This document shows positions 6,378 to 15,018 of a stretch of DNA of 26,373 nt, piece by piece (the stretch's first letter is position 1; each line of letters begins with the position of its first letter). The position numbers and the translations under genes are program-made. The stretch comes from Actinomycetes bacterium (GTDB taxonomy: Bacteria > Actinomycetota > Actinomycetes > Mycobacteriales > Mycobacteriaceae). The notes beneath the pieces are model-generated. The model was not told the origin of the DNA. It worked only from the letters and a program-made list of their open reading frames with translations, and made no database searches. Where the stretch lies: NCBI GenBank assembly GCA_023416315.1, contig JAEZIA010000275.1, positions 1 through 26,373 of the forward strand, in the 5' to 3' direction.

Positions 6378-9300
6378 GGCGGACACCAGCCGACTTGGAT
6401 CAGTTGTGCTCCCGCGCGGGTCACCATGAGCCCGCGCCCGGGCGGCTGCGTGGCCGCGCGGTGGTGCCCCATCAGAGGGCCTTCGTCTGGACTTCCGTTC
6501 ATCAGCACGGCACTGCAGCCGCTGTCTCTCAGCTGGGCCAGCAGAGGTTCGTACATCGCCCTGGCCGATCCCGCGCATCGCCGCGCGACGACCATGTGCA
6601 ATCCGATGTCGGCCGCGTGCGGCAGCAGGGCCAGCAGCGGGCTCAACGCATCTGGTGATGTGGCCGAGACGAGGTCGTAGTCGTCGACGACGACGAACGC
6701 CTCCGGCCCGGACCACCACGACCGTCGTCTCAGCTCCTCGATGGGGGTATCGGCAGCAGGAAGCCGGCCGCGCAACACCGCGATCAATTCCGGCAGGCGT
6801 TCGGCCAGGCCGCGTTCGGAGAACGTGTAGACCACATCCCGGCACCCTTCGGCGACTCCCAACAGGTCGCGCCGGTAGTCGACGACGAACAGCAGCGATC
6901 GCGTGCGGCCGATGAGCTGCGTACACAGGAAACGCAGCGTCGCGGTCTTGCCGCATTCCCGGTCACCCAGAATCAACAGGTGCTGCTGCCGGTCGAAGTC
7001 GACGACGACGGGTTCGATGTGGTCTTCGCCGACACCGAGCAGGATGTGGTCGGGGTCGGCGCCGGCCAGCTCGGCGACCGTCGTGTGGTCGACGAGCGCG
7101 GGAAGCAGCCGCACCGCCGGGGCTCGCGGCGACCCCTCGTGAGTTGCGTCGACCCGGCCAGGCGTGGCGATCAGAAAGTGCGCGCCTGCGTGGGTGATGC
7201 CGCGTCCCGGCATGCCGCTCGGGACGACCGCCGCCTGCTTGCGATCGACCTCGGAGTCGATCGGATCACCCAGGCGCAGCTCGACTCTGGTGCCGATCTG
7301 ATCCTTCAGGGCCGGGCGGATGTCGGCCCAGCGTCCCGCGGTCATGATGACGTGGACGCCGAACGACAGGCCACGGGTGGCCATACCGGCGATCGATGCC
7401 TCGAGATCGGGGAACTCGTCACGCAGCGTCGCCCACCCGTCGATGACGAGGAAGACGTCACCGTACGGATCTGACTCGTCGCGGGACTCGCGGGCGGAGA
7501 CGATGGCGTTGACATGGCTCACCGTGCGCCGCACCAACTCCGGCTCAGAGCGGTTCGCCACCGATCCGATGTGCGGTAACGCGCCCAGCGTCTTGAGTGT
7601 GCCGCCACCGAAGTCGAGGCAGTAGAACTGGATTCGGCGCGAATCATGCTTCGCGGCAAGTGCGGTGATCAGTGTGTGAACCGCGGTCGACTTGCCGCTC
7701 TGCGGCGCGCCGACCATTGCGACGTTGCCTCCGGCACCCTCGAGGTCGACCACCAGCGGTGCCTGTCGCTGCTCGAACGGCAGATCGATCAGACCGATCG
7801 CCGCCGACAGCCGCCCGGGAAGTTGTGGCAACTCGGCCAGGTGCGGCGAGGTGGTCAGCGGTGGAAGCCATACCCGATGGGTCGGCGGCCCGTGGTCGGC
7901 GAACCGCGCGATGATCGCATCGAAGGCGGTGCGCTGCGACCCGCTCACCATGTGGGTTGGTCGCGGCGCGGGATCCGCGGTGAAGAGCCGCACGGTTGGA
8001 TCTGCCGGAGTGCGGGTCTGCGGGCTCGGTGCCGGGCTGTTTAGGTAGGTGGTCTGGAACCGCACCAGCGTCCCGTCACTCGTCCGGAGCATGGCAGCAC
8101 CGGGCGCGGTCGGGAGTTCGGCGGCATCGGCGGTGCCGAGCACTGCCCGAGATTCGGCGGCGGTCGCCGTCTTCAGGCAGATGCGGTACGACAGATGGGA
8201 TTCCAGGCCGCGTAGTCGTCCCTCGTCGAAGCGCTGGCTGGCCAGCAACAGGTGTACGCCAAGCGAGCGGCCGACCCGTCCGATCATCGTGAACAGCTCG
8301 ACGAATTCGGGTTGATGAGCCAGAAGTTCGGCGAACTCGTCGACGATGATGAACAGTGCCGGCAGGACCGGCAGCGTTGGGTCGGCCCTCCTCCGTTGCT
8401 GATAGGCGGCAAGGTTCACCGCGTTGTCCGCGCAGCGCAGCAGTTGCTGTCGGCGGCGGACTTCGCCTCCGAGCGCGTCCCGCGCCCGCGCCACCATATG
8501 CTCCGAGTCCGCGAGGTTGGTGATCACGGCCGCGACATGACGCAGCCCATTCAGGCCGGAAAACGTTGCACCGCCCTTGAAGTCGATGAGGACGAGGTTG
8601 AGGTCGTCGGGTGAATGGCGGGCGATCATCCCGGCCGCTATTGTCCGCAGCAGCTCGGACTTCCCCGAGCCCGTCGCACCCACGCACAATCCGTGTGGGC
8701 CGTTCCCACCGTCGGCCGCCTCCGTGATGTCCAGCGTCACGAGCTCGCCGTCGGCGCGCGCCCCGAGCACCACGCGCAATCGACCGGGATCGGCGAGCGC
8801 TGCGAGCCAGCGCTCCCACTCGCCTGGTGCGGGCTCGGTGCCGCGGTACCGGGCGAGGCGCCGTGCGCAGGTTCGCGCCTGGGACAGCGACATGGTGTCG
8901 GCGACCGCGAATTCCTCGGCTCTCTCGCCCCGGCGCATCGTGACCCGGCGATCGTCGACGCGCAGCCGAAGGGCATCGTCGGTGGGCGCGTCGCCGACGA
9001 CGACCACCGTGGCGCCGGGGCCGACGTGTCCATGGTGATCGACACCGTCGGCGATCAGGACCCGATGTGGTCGCCGCACTACGCCATCATCGTTGTGCGG
9101 CAACCACTTCAACCAGTCCCAGTGCTGTCGGTGTTCGGTCGCGGCCATCGACGTGATCGCCACGGTGTCCGGGCCGTGCAGCACGGCCAGCTGGCAGATC
9201 ATCGAGCGGACCAACGAGCGCGCCTGGGCCGGGTCGCCCTCGATGACGATCACCTCGACCGTGCACAACGCGACCGCGACAGGGGCGTCGTCCAGCGCTG

Positions 9301-9865
9301 CGTGGCTGTGCACAAAGCGCCGCAGCGCACCCGCGGTCACCGGATCGAGTTCGTCGACCAGACCGACCGGCGGCAGCACGATCCGGCGTGCCAGTCGTTG
9401 CCTGCCCACACCGATGCGCACATGGCCGAAGTCCGAGTCGGACCTGATGCGCTCCCACATCCGCGCCCCACCGGCCAGTGTCCACAACGATGCCGGCGGC
9501 GGATGCACCCAGTGCAACGATGCATGTTGGCGCTGCGCCGCATCGCACAGTTGCGCACTGAGGCGACCGAGCTCGGACAGGTAGCGCTTGCGCTGGTGAT
9601 CCACGCTGCCGCTGGTTCGGCGCGCCCCCGCGTGCAACGCCATTCCGATGACCGACACCAGCATCATCACTGGCAGCGCAACGGCGGCCGGGCCCCGCGA
9701 GGCCATCCCCGAGCCCCACACCACGGCACCGACCGCCACCATCACGCCGACGCCGATCAGCGGCAGGAATCGCACCACACCCGACGCCGGCTCACAACGT
9801 GGCAACGCGCGCACCGCCAGGTCGTCGGCCGGAAACGGCGGCGCCAAGCGAGTAGGCCGATTCAT
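6374..9865 (-). CDS. eccC4: ESX-4 secretion ATPase EccC4
   Basis: A 1163-residue FtsK/SpoIIIE-type ATPase, the motor of ESX-4. Two membrane segments lie near the N-terminus (about 31-50 and 61-79). Three nucleotide-binding domains follow: D1 with Walker A GATGSGKS (396-403) and Walker B FIIVDE (505-510); D2 with GAPQSGKS (719-726) and FLVIDG (805-810); D3 with GDRECGKT (967-974) and FVVVDD (1057-1062). D1 keeps the acidic pair DE. D2 lacks the second acid and D3 has DD, consistent with D1 being the main hydrolysing domain as in other EccC proteins. All parts are in one polypeptide, as in ESX-4. ATG 9865 is chosen because TACCGT ends exactly six bases upstream, fitting a leaderless mRNA; an in-frame TTG at 9901 would overlap the candidate -35. 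Confidence 0.95.
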   Translation of the reverse strand: MNRPTRLAPPFPADDLAVRALPRCEPASGVVRFLPLIGVGVMVAVGAVVWGSGMASRGPAAVALPVMMLVSVIGMALHAGARRTSGSVDHQRKRYLSELGRLSAQLCDAAQRQHASLHWVHPPPASLWTLAGGARMWERIRSDSDFGHVRIGVGRQRLARRIVLPPVGLVDELDPVTAGALRRFVHSHAALDDAPVAVALCTVEVIVIEGDPAQARSLVRSMICQLAVLHGPDTVAITSMAATEHRQHWDWLKWLPHNDDGVVRRPHRVLIADGVDHHGHVGPGATVVVVGDAPTDDALRLRVDDRRVTMRRGERAEEFAVADTMSLSQARTCARRLARYRGTEPAPGEWERWLAALADPGRLRVVLGARADGELVTLDITEAADGGNGPHGLCVGATGSGKSELLRTIAAGMIARHSPDDLNLVLIDFKGGATFSGLNGLRHVAAVITNLADSEHMVARARDALGGEVRRRQQLLRCADNAVNLAAYQQRRRADPTLPVLPALFIIVDEFAELLAHQPEFVELFTMIGRVGRSLGVHLLLASQRFDEGRLRGLESHLSYRICLKTATAAESRAVLGTADAAELPTAPGAAMLRTSDGTLVRFQTTYLNSPAPSPQTRTPADPTVRLFTADPAPRPTHMVSGSQRTAFDAIIARFADHGPPTHRVWLPPLTTSPHLAELPQLPGRLSAAIGLIDLPFEQRQAPLVVDLEGAGGNVAMVGAPQSGKSTAVHTLITALAAKHDSRRIQFYCLDFGGGTLKTLGALPHIGSVANRSEPELVRRTVSHVNAIVSARESRDESDPYGDVFLVIDGWATLRDEFPDLEASIAGMATRGLSFGVHVIMTAGRWADIRPALKDQIGTRVELRLGDPIDSEVDRKQAAVVPSGMPGRGITHAGAHFLIATPGRVDATHEGSPRAPAVRLLPALVDHTTVAELAGADPDHILLGVGEDHIEPVVVDFDRQQHLLILGDRECGKTATLRFLCTQLIGRTRSLLFVVDYRRDLLGVAEGCRDVVYTFSERGLAERLPELIAVLRGRLPAADTPIEELRRRSWWSGPEAFVVVDDYDLVSATSPDALSPLLALLPHAADIGLHMVVARRCAGSARAMYEPLLAQLRDSGCSAVLMNGSPDEGPLMGHHRAATQPPGRGLMVTRAGAQLIQVGWCPP

Positions 9866-9871
9866 GCACGG

Positions 9872-9901
9872 ACGGTAGACACCCGCGGCGAGGCTCAGCA
9901 A
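9872..9901 (-). promoter_or_regulatory. candidate leaderless eccC4 promoter
   Basis: On the minus strand TTGCTG (complement of 9896-9901), an 18-bp spacer, and TACCGT (complement of 9872-9877) stand six bases before the eccC4 ATG. No purine-rich Shine-Dalgarno lies between, so the transcript probably starts at or next to the A of the ATG. It would drive eccC4, the Rv3446c-like gene, esxU and esxT. Confidence 0.55.
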
Positions 9902-9943
9902 TTCACCTGTGCACAGCGGAGTTCGCGGCGGGCACCGGATCGC

Positions 9944-9949
9944 TACGGT
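9944..9949 (+). promoter_or_regulatory. candidate leaderless eccD4 -10 box
   Basis: TACGGT fits the mycobacterial TAnnnT -10 consensus and ends eight bases before the eccD4 ATG at 9958. There is no Shine-Dalgarno in the interval. It mirrors the TACCGT of the divergent eccC4 promoter 92 bp away across the intergenic region. No good -35 hexamer was found. Confidence 0.45.
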
Positions 9950-9957
9950 GCGATGCC

Positions 9958-11268
9958 ATGGCTGCCACCGCCGCGATGTGCCGGGTGTCGATCCGCACGG
10001 CCGACCAGGAAGCGGACCTCACGCTGCCCGCCCACATACCGACCGGTGAGCTGCTTCCCGCCGTGGTCGACTTCTTCGACGATGTTGGCCTCGGCGGTGC
10101 CGAGGCACAGCTCACCCGGGTGTGCGGGGAGCGACTCGACCCCGCAGCGACACTCGCCGAGTGCGGAATCCCGGACGGTGAGATGTTGATCCTGGCCAGC
10201 GTGCCACGACCGGTGCCGGTGATCCGGCACGACCCGAGCACCGTGGTCGCCGACGCGGCGCGCGATACCGAGCCATCGGCCCGGTGGCTCACCGGGCGCA
10301 ACGCGGCGCGGCTGCTGCTCGGTTGGGCGACATCGGCATTGGCGGCCGTACTCGGCCACGCGGCTTTGCATTCGGACGCCGGTCGTCAGCCCGTGATCAG
10401 CGGGACGGCAGCGGTTCTGGCGATCGGCGCCGCGGTCGTCGCGAACCGTACGCGGTCCGCGGGTGCGGACGCGGTAGGACTCGGCCTGCTGGCTGTGGGT
10501 TTCGCGGGCTTGACGGCCACACAGCTTGCCGTGGACCAGCCCGGAATGTCGGCCTTCCTGCTGGCGATGGCGGCGAGCTCGTCGGCATCGTTGCTGGCGT
10601 GGCGGTTGTTGCGTTGTGCCTCAATGGTTTTCCTTCCATTGGCAGCGGCGACGATGATGGCGGTGGCCGTGGCAATCGGGGCGGTGACCGGTTGGTGGCC
10701 GGCGGCGGTCGTGGGCCCGGTCCTTTCGACCGCAGCATTGGGGGTGCTGGCGGTTTCGCCACGGTTGTCGGTGCTCGGTTCCGGATTGACGGCGGCTGAC
10801 CTGCCCGAGGAACTGCTGACTGCCCGTGCGGGCATCGCCCGTCGCCGGCTGACCGCGATCGCGGTTGCTGCCGGGTGGGCGACTGCCCTCGGTGCCGTGC
10901 TCACCGCTTTCACCACGTCGCATTCCGCCTCGGCGGGGGTGTTCCTGACGATCACCGGTGCGGCGCTGCTGCTGCGTGCGATTCGACTTCGCGACCCGTA
11001 CGGAATGGGAGCGCTGTCTGTGTCGTCCGTCGTCGTGGCGACGGCGCTCGTCGGACTTTGCGCAGTCGAGGCTCCGCCGAGCACGCCGTGGCTGTGCGGT
11101 GTCCTCCTTGCGATCGCCGTCGGCGCGACCCGGTTCGGGCGCGGCGTCCGCCTGTCGGCCACCGGGCGCCACGTTCTCTCGGTGCTCGACCCTGTGCTGA
11201 GCGCCGCCGTAGTGCCCACCGCCTGCGGGGCGGCGGGACTCTTCGCCGGTCTCGGGTTGCCCTGGTGA
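9958..11268 (+). CDS. eccD4: ESX-4 membrane channel protein EccD4
   Basis: A 436-residue integral membrane protein. The first 90 residues form a soluble ubiquitin-like domain (start CRVSIRTADQEADLTLPAHIP minus its last residue; GIPDGEMLIL at 71-80), which is diagnostic of EccD. From about 115 to the C-terminus there are roughly ten or eleven hydrophobic helices, the number expected for EccD, which lines the inner-membrane ESX pore. It pairs with EccC4, EccB4 and MycP4; no EccE gene is present, as is normal for ESX-4. The ATG at 9958 follows a TACGGT box by eight bases. An overlapping out-of-frame ATG at 9953 is ignored. The TGA stop overlaps the mycP4 GTG (GTGA), so the two are translationally coupled. 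Confidence 0.93.
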   Translation: MAATAAMCRVSIRTADQEADLTLPAHIPTGELLPAVVDFFDDVGLGGAEAQLTRVCGERLDPAATLAECGIPDGEMLILASVPRPVPVIRHDPSTVVADAARDTEPSARWLTGRNAARLLLGWATSALAAVLGHAALHSDAGRQPVISGTAAVLAIGAAVVANRTRSAGADAVGLGLLAVGFAGLTATQLAVDQPGMSAFLLAMAASSSASLLAWRLLRCASMVFLPLAAATMMAVAVAIGAVTGWWPAAVVGPVLSTAALGVLAVSPRLSVLGSGLTAADLPEELLTARAGIARRRLTAIAVAAGWATALGAVLTAFTTSHSASAGVFLTITGAALLLRAIRLRDPYGMGALSVSSVVVATALVGLCAVEAPPSTPWLCGVLLAIAVGATRFGRGVRLSATGRHVLSVLDPVLSAAVVPTACGAAGLFAGLGLPW

Positions 11269-12581
11269 AGACCGCTATTCGGGCCGGGACGGTGATCGCG
11301 GCGGTGCTGTTGGTCGCCTCGCACTGCGCACCACCGGCGTACGCGGTCGCGCCCCCGGCGATCGACAATTCGCTGCTGCCGCCACCGGTCCCTGCGGCTC
11401 CGCCCCGGCCGACCGAGCAGCGTCGGCCGTGCACCGTGCCACCGCCGGCCGGCGACACCGCTGGGTCGGCACCGCAAGTCCGGGGCTTCGATGTTGCCGC
11501 GATGTGGGCACTGACGCGCGGTGCCGGTCAGCGCGTCGCGGTGATCGATACCGGAATCGCCCCGCATCGCCGCCTCTCCGGTGTCGTCGCCGGCGGGGAC
11601 TACGTATCGAGCGGTGATGGCCGGCAGGATTGTGACGGGCACGGCACCGTCGTCGCCGGGATCATCGCGGCTACGGCCGACCCGACGGACCGGAGCGGCT
11701 TCTCCGGCATCGCACCGGAGGCGACGGTGATCGCGATTCGACAGTCCAGCACCAAGTTCGGTCCGTTGGACGATCCGCAGGAGCGTGGGTTCGGCGACGT
11801 CGGCACCCTGGCCATGGCGGTGCGCACCGCCGCGGACATGGGCGCCTCGGTGATCAATATCTCGTCGGTGGCGTGCGCGGAGTCGACGCTGGATGACCGG
11901 GCCCTCGGTGCCGCGCTGTCCTACGCCGTGGATGTCAAGGACGCGGTGGTCGTGGTCGCGGCGGGCAACGTCGGCGGTGACGGCCAATGCCCGAGCCAGA
12001 ACACCGCCACACAGCCCACCGTGATCGCCAGTCCCGCTTGGTACGACGACTACGTCCTGGCTGTTGCCTCGGTGACCAGTCACGGCACGCCCTCGGAATT
12101 CAGTCTTCGCGGGCCGTGGGTCGACGTTGCAGCGTCCGGCGAACACATCGTGTCGTTGGACCCGGATGGTGACGGCATCATCGACGCGATGCCCACACCG
12201 TCGGGTCCGCAACCGATGTCGGGAACCAGCTACGCCGTACCGGTGGTCAGTGGCGTGGTCGCGTTGGTGCGATCCCGCTTCCCTCGGCTCTCGGCGCGGC
12301 AGGTGATGGCGCGCATCGAAACCACCGCGCACCATCCGGCGGATGGCTGGAACGCCGCGGTGGGTGAGGGCCTCGTCGACCCGGTGGCCGCGTTGACCGA
12401 CCACACGACAGCTCCGATGCCGCCGAGCCCACGGGCCTCCTCCCCCGCTGCCGCCAGCCAAGGGGATTCGACCCATGCGTACGCGGTCGCCGGGACCGCC
12501 GCCCTGCTCTGCCTGGTCGGTGTCGCCGCAGCGGTGTCGGCGCGGCTACGGCGCCGCGATGAACACGTCGCGACTGACTGA
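11265..12581 (+). CDS. mycP4: mycosin-4 subtilisin-like serine protease MycP4
   Basis: A 438-residue membrane-anchored subtilase. A signal peptide spans about 1-27, ending near PAYAVA, followed by a proline-rich stretch (38-62). The catalytic triad is Asp95 in VAVIDTG, His126 in CDGHGT and Ser322 in SGTSYA, with oxyanion Asn235 in AAGN. A C-terminal membrane helix lies at about 406-426, followed by a basic cytoplasmic tail. Mycosins stabilise the ESX complex from the periplasmic side and can process substrates. The start is GTG within the GTGA overlap with eccD4; the open frame extends far upstream but only as a shadow inside eccD4. The 3' end overlaps the convergent eccB4 coding sequence by 36 bp, with no room for a separate terminator. 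Confidence 0.94.
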   Translation: MKTAIRAGTVIAAVLLVASHCAPPAYAVAPPAIDNSLLPPPVPAAPPRPTEQRRPCTVPPPAGDTAGSAPQVRGFDVAAMWALTRGAGQRVAVIDTGIAPHRRLSGVVAGGDYVSSGDGRQDCDGHGTVVAGIIAATADPTDRSGFSGIAPEATVIAIRQSSTKFGPLDDPQERGFGDVGTLAMAVRTAADMGASVINISSVACAESTLDDRALGAALSYAVDVKDAVVVVAAGNVGGDGQCPSQNTATQPTVIASPAWYDDYVLAVASVTSHGTPSEFSLRGPWVDVAASGEHIVSLDPDGDGIIDAMPTPSGPQPMSGTSYAVPVVSGVVALVRSRFPRLSARQVMARIETTAHHPADGWNAAVGEGLVDPVAALTDHTTAPMPPSPRASSPAAASQGDSTHAYAVAGTAALLCLVGVAAAVSARLRRRDEHVATD

Positions 12582-13892
12582 GGCGGCATCTCGGTCGAGC
12601 CGGGGTCCGTCAGGCAGTACGCCGACCATCGACCACGGCGCCCGCGCCGGAGACCCGCTCAGCCCCAACGCGGCGATGGCCGAATCGCTCACGGGATAGC
12701 GGATTCCCGCGTCGCTGACGAGGTACCGGGCTGATGCGGGCGCGTCCGTGACATCCAGGCTGCACCCCGGCGGCATCCGGACGTTGTCGACGGCCGGACC
12801 GTCGCCGTCTGCCCCGGCCAGCCGCACCGATCCGGGTCGGTCGGCGGGACCGCCGACGGCCACACCACTGCTGCCCGACAGCCAGGTCGCGCAGAGTTCG
12901 GCGTCCGCGGCGAGAAGCTGCGGCGGCTGATCGGGATAGGCGGCCACTAGCAGGTCGTCGACGAGCGGGAGCCTCGCGATCAATTCCGGTGGCGCCGCAG
13001 TGATCTCAGGCCCGGCGGCCGGGGCGGCGAACCGGATGAGCTCAGCAGCCAGTCTGCCGACCCGTTGCACGCCGCCTGGCAGCGCGACGTAGTACTCGGG
13101 TGAATCAGTTCGAGCGACGCGCAGGACGGTTCCGATCGGGAAGCCGGTGATCACCGACGGCCGGTCCATTCCGGCGATGCGTGGTGCGGTGATCGCAGGC
13201 GCTTCAGGAATCGCGTTGAGCACCAGTGGCGATAGCTTCCGGACGGCCACACCGTCGAGGCGCAGGGCGCGCGCGACGGCAGGCTCACCGGGATCGAGCA
13301 GGGCGCGCTTACCGTCATAGAGCAGGTATGTCGACCCATCACCGTGCGCCACCGCGGCCACCACCGCGGTGTGCGGATCGAGCTCGGCGGGTACCGCGTC
13401 GTCACCGACGGAGACGGTGGTGCTGCCGCCGGCGTCGTCACAGACTGCCCAGCGCATCTCGCGGGGTGCTATGACCTGCCCCAGCGAAGCGGGTGCCGCG
13501 GGGATACCGAGCACCGGGCCGGTCGCCACCTCCCTCAACGCGGTCTCGTCGACCAGGCGGGGGGTGGCCGGCGAGCCGAGGAGCAACCTCGCCGAGGTGA
13601 GGTTGGCGACCGCGCGGAAGTGGCCGTCCTGCCGCACGAACAGTGCGCCGGACTGTCGCGACATCACCAACACGGCGTCGTCGGGGATCCCGCTGTGGCC
13701 CGGCCAGTCGGGGATGGCGCCGAGTACCAATGCGGCACCAGCCAGCACACACCCGGCCAGCAGCGAGAGCTTCTGCGTGCGAAGTGGATCGTGGTGATCC
13801 GGCATCGCCCGTCCCAGAACCGCATATTCCAGGCGGCGCAACCCGAAGTGCCGCGCACTCCACTGCGCTCGAAGCGAGGTGCGGCCCACCAT
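12546..13892 (-). CDS. eccB4: ESX-4 core complex protein EccB4
   Basis: A 448-residue single-pass membrane protein. The N-terminus HFGLRRLEYAVLGRAM (15-30) followed by HDPLRTQ (34-40) is the EccB cytoplasmic signature, then one transmembrane helix (about 43-60). The large periplasmic part starts with MSRQSGALFVR (77-87), which matches M. tuberculosis EccB4. Cys151 (AVCDD) and Cys334 (LCATW) are placed like the conserved EccB disulfide pair. EccB forms the periplasmic dome of ESX complexes. The start is ATG (complement of 13890-13892) seven bases downstream of a TAGTGT -10 box. It is transcribed apart from the other ESX-4 genes and converges on mycP4 with a 36-bp coding overlap, as the eccB4 orientation does in M. 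tuberculosis. Confidence 0.92.
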   Translation of the reverse strand: MVGRTSLRAQWSARHFGLRRLEYAVLGRAMPDHHDPLRTQKLSLLAGCVLAGAALVLGAIPDWPGHSGIPDDAVLVMSRQSGALFVRQDGHFRAVANLTSARLLLGSPATPRLVDETALREVATGPVLGIPAAPASLGQVIAPREMRWAVCDDAGGSTTVSVGDDAVPAELDPHTAVVAAVAHGDGSTYLLYDGKRALLDPGEPAVARALRLDGVAVRKLSPLVLNAIPEAPAITAPRIAGMDRPSVITGFPIGTVLRVARTDSPEYYVALPGGVQRVGRLAAELIRFAAPAAGPEITAAPPELIARLPLVDDLLVAAYPDQPPQLLAADAELCATWLSGSSGVAVGGPADRPGSVRLAGADGDGPAVDNVRMPPGCSLDVTDAPASARYLVSDAGIRYPVSDSAIAALGLSGSPARAPWSMVGVLPDGPRLDRDAASVSRDVFIAAP

Positions 13893-13899
13893 CCAGGTG

Positions 13900-13905
13900 A
13901 CACTA
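13900..13905 (-). promoter_or_regulatory. candidate leaderless eccB4 -10 box
   Basis: TAGTGT on the minus strand (complement of 13900-13905) matches TAnnnT and ends seven bases before the eccB4 ATG. No Shine-Dalgarno is present in between. It lies in a 73-bp gap whose other part is the 3' flank of the isoprenyl synthase gene. That flank also holds a weak inverted repeat CAACAG/CTGTTG (13937-13942 and 13953-13958) which could mark the end of the synthase transcript. Confidence 0.45.
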
Positions 13906-13965
13906 GAACAGTTGGCTGGCGCCTGTTTTCACTCGTCAACAGCCGTAACCATCTGTTGTCGTCGG

Positions 13966-15018
13966 CTATCGGGTGCGCGCCCACACATACGGCACGAGCG
14001 AGCGCAAGAAGTCCAAGTCCGGACCCTGGTATGCGTCGCGAAAGGCTTGTTCGAAGTACTCTTCGGCAACCAGAAGAATGCCCTCGGCGTATTCGCTGGT
14101 GAATTCGATGCTGCCGTAGCGGTCCATCAACGAGCGAATCGCGCGAACCAGCTCCTCGGAGCGCTCACCGCGGTTGCGGCGCAGATAGTCCCGCACCACA
14201 GCGCGGTCGGATCCGCGCGCGCTGGCCATCAGGTGCACCAGGGTCAGGGTCCGCTTGCCCTCGAAGAGATCACCCAGAATCTCCTTGCCGTACTCGCGTT
14301 CGTCGCCCACGAGGTTCAGCAGATCGTCGCGGATCTGAAAGGCCGCACCGAAGTGGAAGCCGAACCGAATCATCTGCGACAGGTCCGCCGTCCCGCCCGA
14401 TCCCACGATCGCCCCGACTCGCAGCGGATAAATTGTTGTGTACCAACAGGTCTTGTGCATGATGAGGTCGAGGTAATCCGCGGGCCGCAGGTCCTCGACG
14501 CAGTCGAGTTGCCAGCCGAGCTCGGTGGCTTGGCCCTCCAGTGTCCGCATCGCCATGATGTCGAACTCCTCCATCACCAGATCGGCGACGTCGCGGTCCA
14601 GCCGGCGGGTCGCCCGCCGCAGCACCTGGCTGGCGACGATGGCAAGTCCGTCGCCGGCGTTGAGGGCCGATGCCATGCCGTGGCGAGCGGTCAGGGTGGG
14701 CCGTCCCCGGCGCATCTCACTGCCGTCGGCGATGTCGTCGTGGACGAGGAAGGCGTTGTGCAGCAACTCGATTGCGACGGCGATACCGATGAGGTCTTCC
14801 TGAGCGGCACCGAACGCCCGGCCCGCCGACAGGCACAAGGCGGGCCGCAGCGCCTTGCCGACCCGAGACGGGTACTCGCGCATCGGGCCGTAGAGCCACT
14901 GGACCGGCTCGCCGTCGGGCATCGCGTCGAGCATGGCGCGGCGTACCAACTTGCCCACCCCACGCAGCTTGGTCTCGACCGCCTCGATCAGATCCGGTCG
15001 TTCGGCAGTGCTGGTCAT
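13966..15018 (-). CDS. short-chain trans-isoprenyl diphosphate synthase (GGPP synthase-like)
   Basis: A 350-residue all-helical prenyl synthase. The first aspartate-rich motif is DDIAD (94-98) followed by RR at 103-104, with GKALRP (54-59) and HKT (188-190) as substrate-binding motifs. The second aspartate-rich motif is FQIRDDLLN (227-235): its last position is Asn instead of Asp, resembling the DDYxN form of eukaryotic-type GGPP synthases. EGKRTL (253-258) is also conserved. It should condense isopentenyl diphosphate with an allylic diphosphate; Phe90 just before the first motif suggests a short product (C15-C20), but chain length is inference. The ATG overlaps the upstream Ig-like gene stop (ATGA). 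An in-frame extension upstream to about 15057 lies inside that gene and is not used. No phytoene or squalene synthase is beside it. Confidence 0.88.
   Translation of the reverse strand: MTSTAERPDLIEAVETKLRGVGKLVRRAMLDAMPDGEPVQWLYGPMREYPSRVGKALRPALCLSAGRAFGAAQEDLIGIAVAIELLHNAFLVHDDIADGSEMRRGRPTLTARHGMASALNAGDGLAIVASQVLRRATRRLDRDVADLVMEEFDIMAMRTLEGQATELGWQLDCVEDLRPADYLDLIMHKTCWYTTIYPLRVGAIVGSGGTADLSQMIRFGFHFGAAFQIRDDLLNLVGDEREYGKEILGDLFEGKRTLTLVHLMASARGSDRAVVRDYLRRNRGERSEELVRAIRSLMDRYGSIEFTSEYAEGILLVAEEYFEQAFRDAYQGPDLDFLRSLVPYVWARTR

Noticed and set aside
9866..9901. Upstream TTG start extending EccC4 by 12 residues
   Set aside because: The TTG coincides with the candidate -35 element, has no well-spaced ribosome site, and the ATG at 9865 sits six bases after a TAnnnT box.
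8615..10189. 524-codon plus-strand open frame
   Set aside because: Opposite the N-terminal part of eccC4 and running through the divergent promoter region into eccD4; no homology seen.
10386..12476. 696-codon minus-strand open frame
   Set aside because: It lies opposite eccD4 and mycP4, both of which have complete family signatures; the antisense translation has no recognisable domain.
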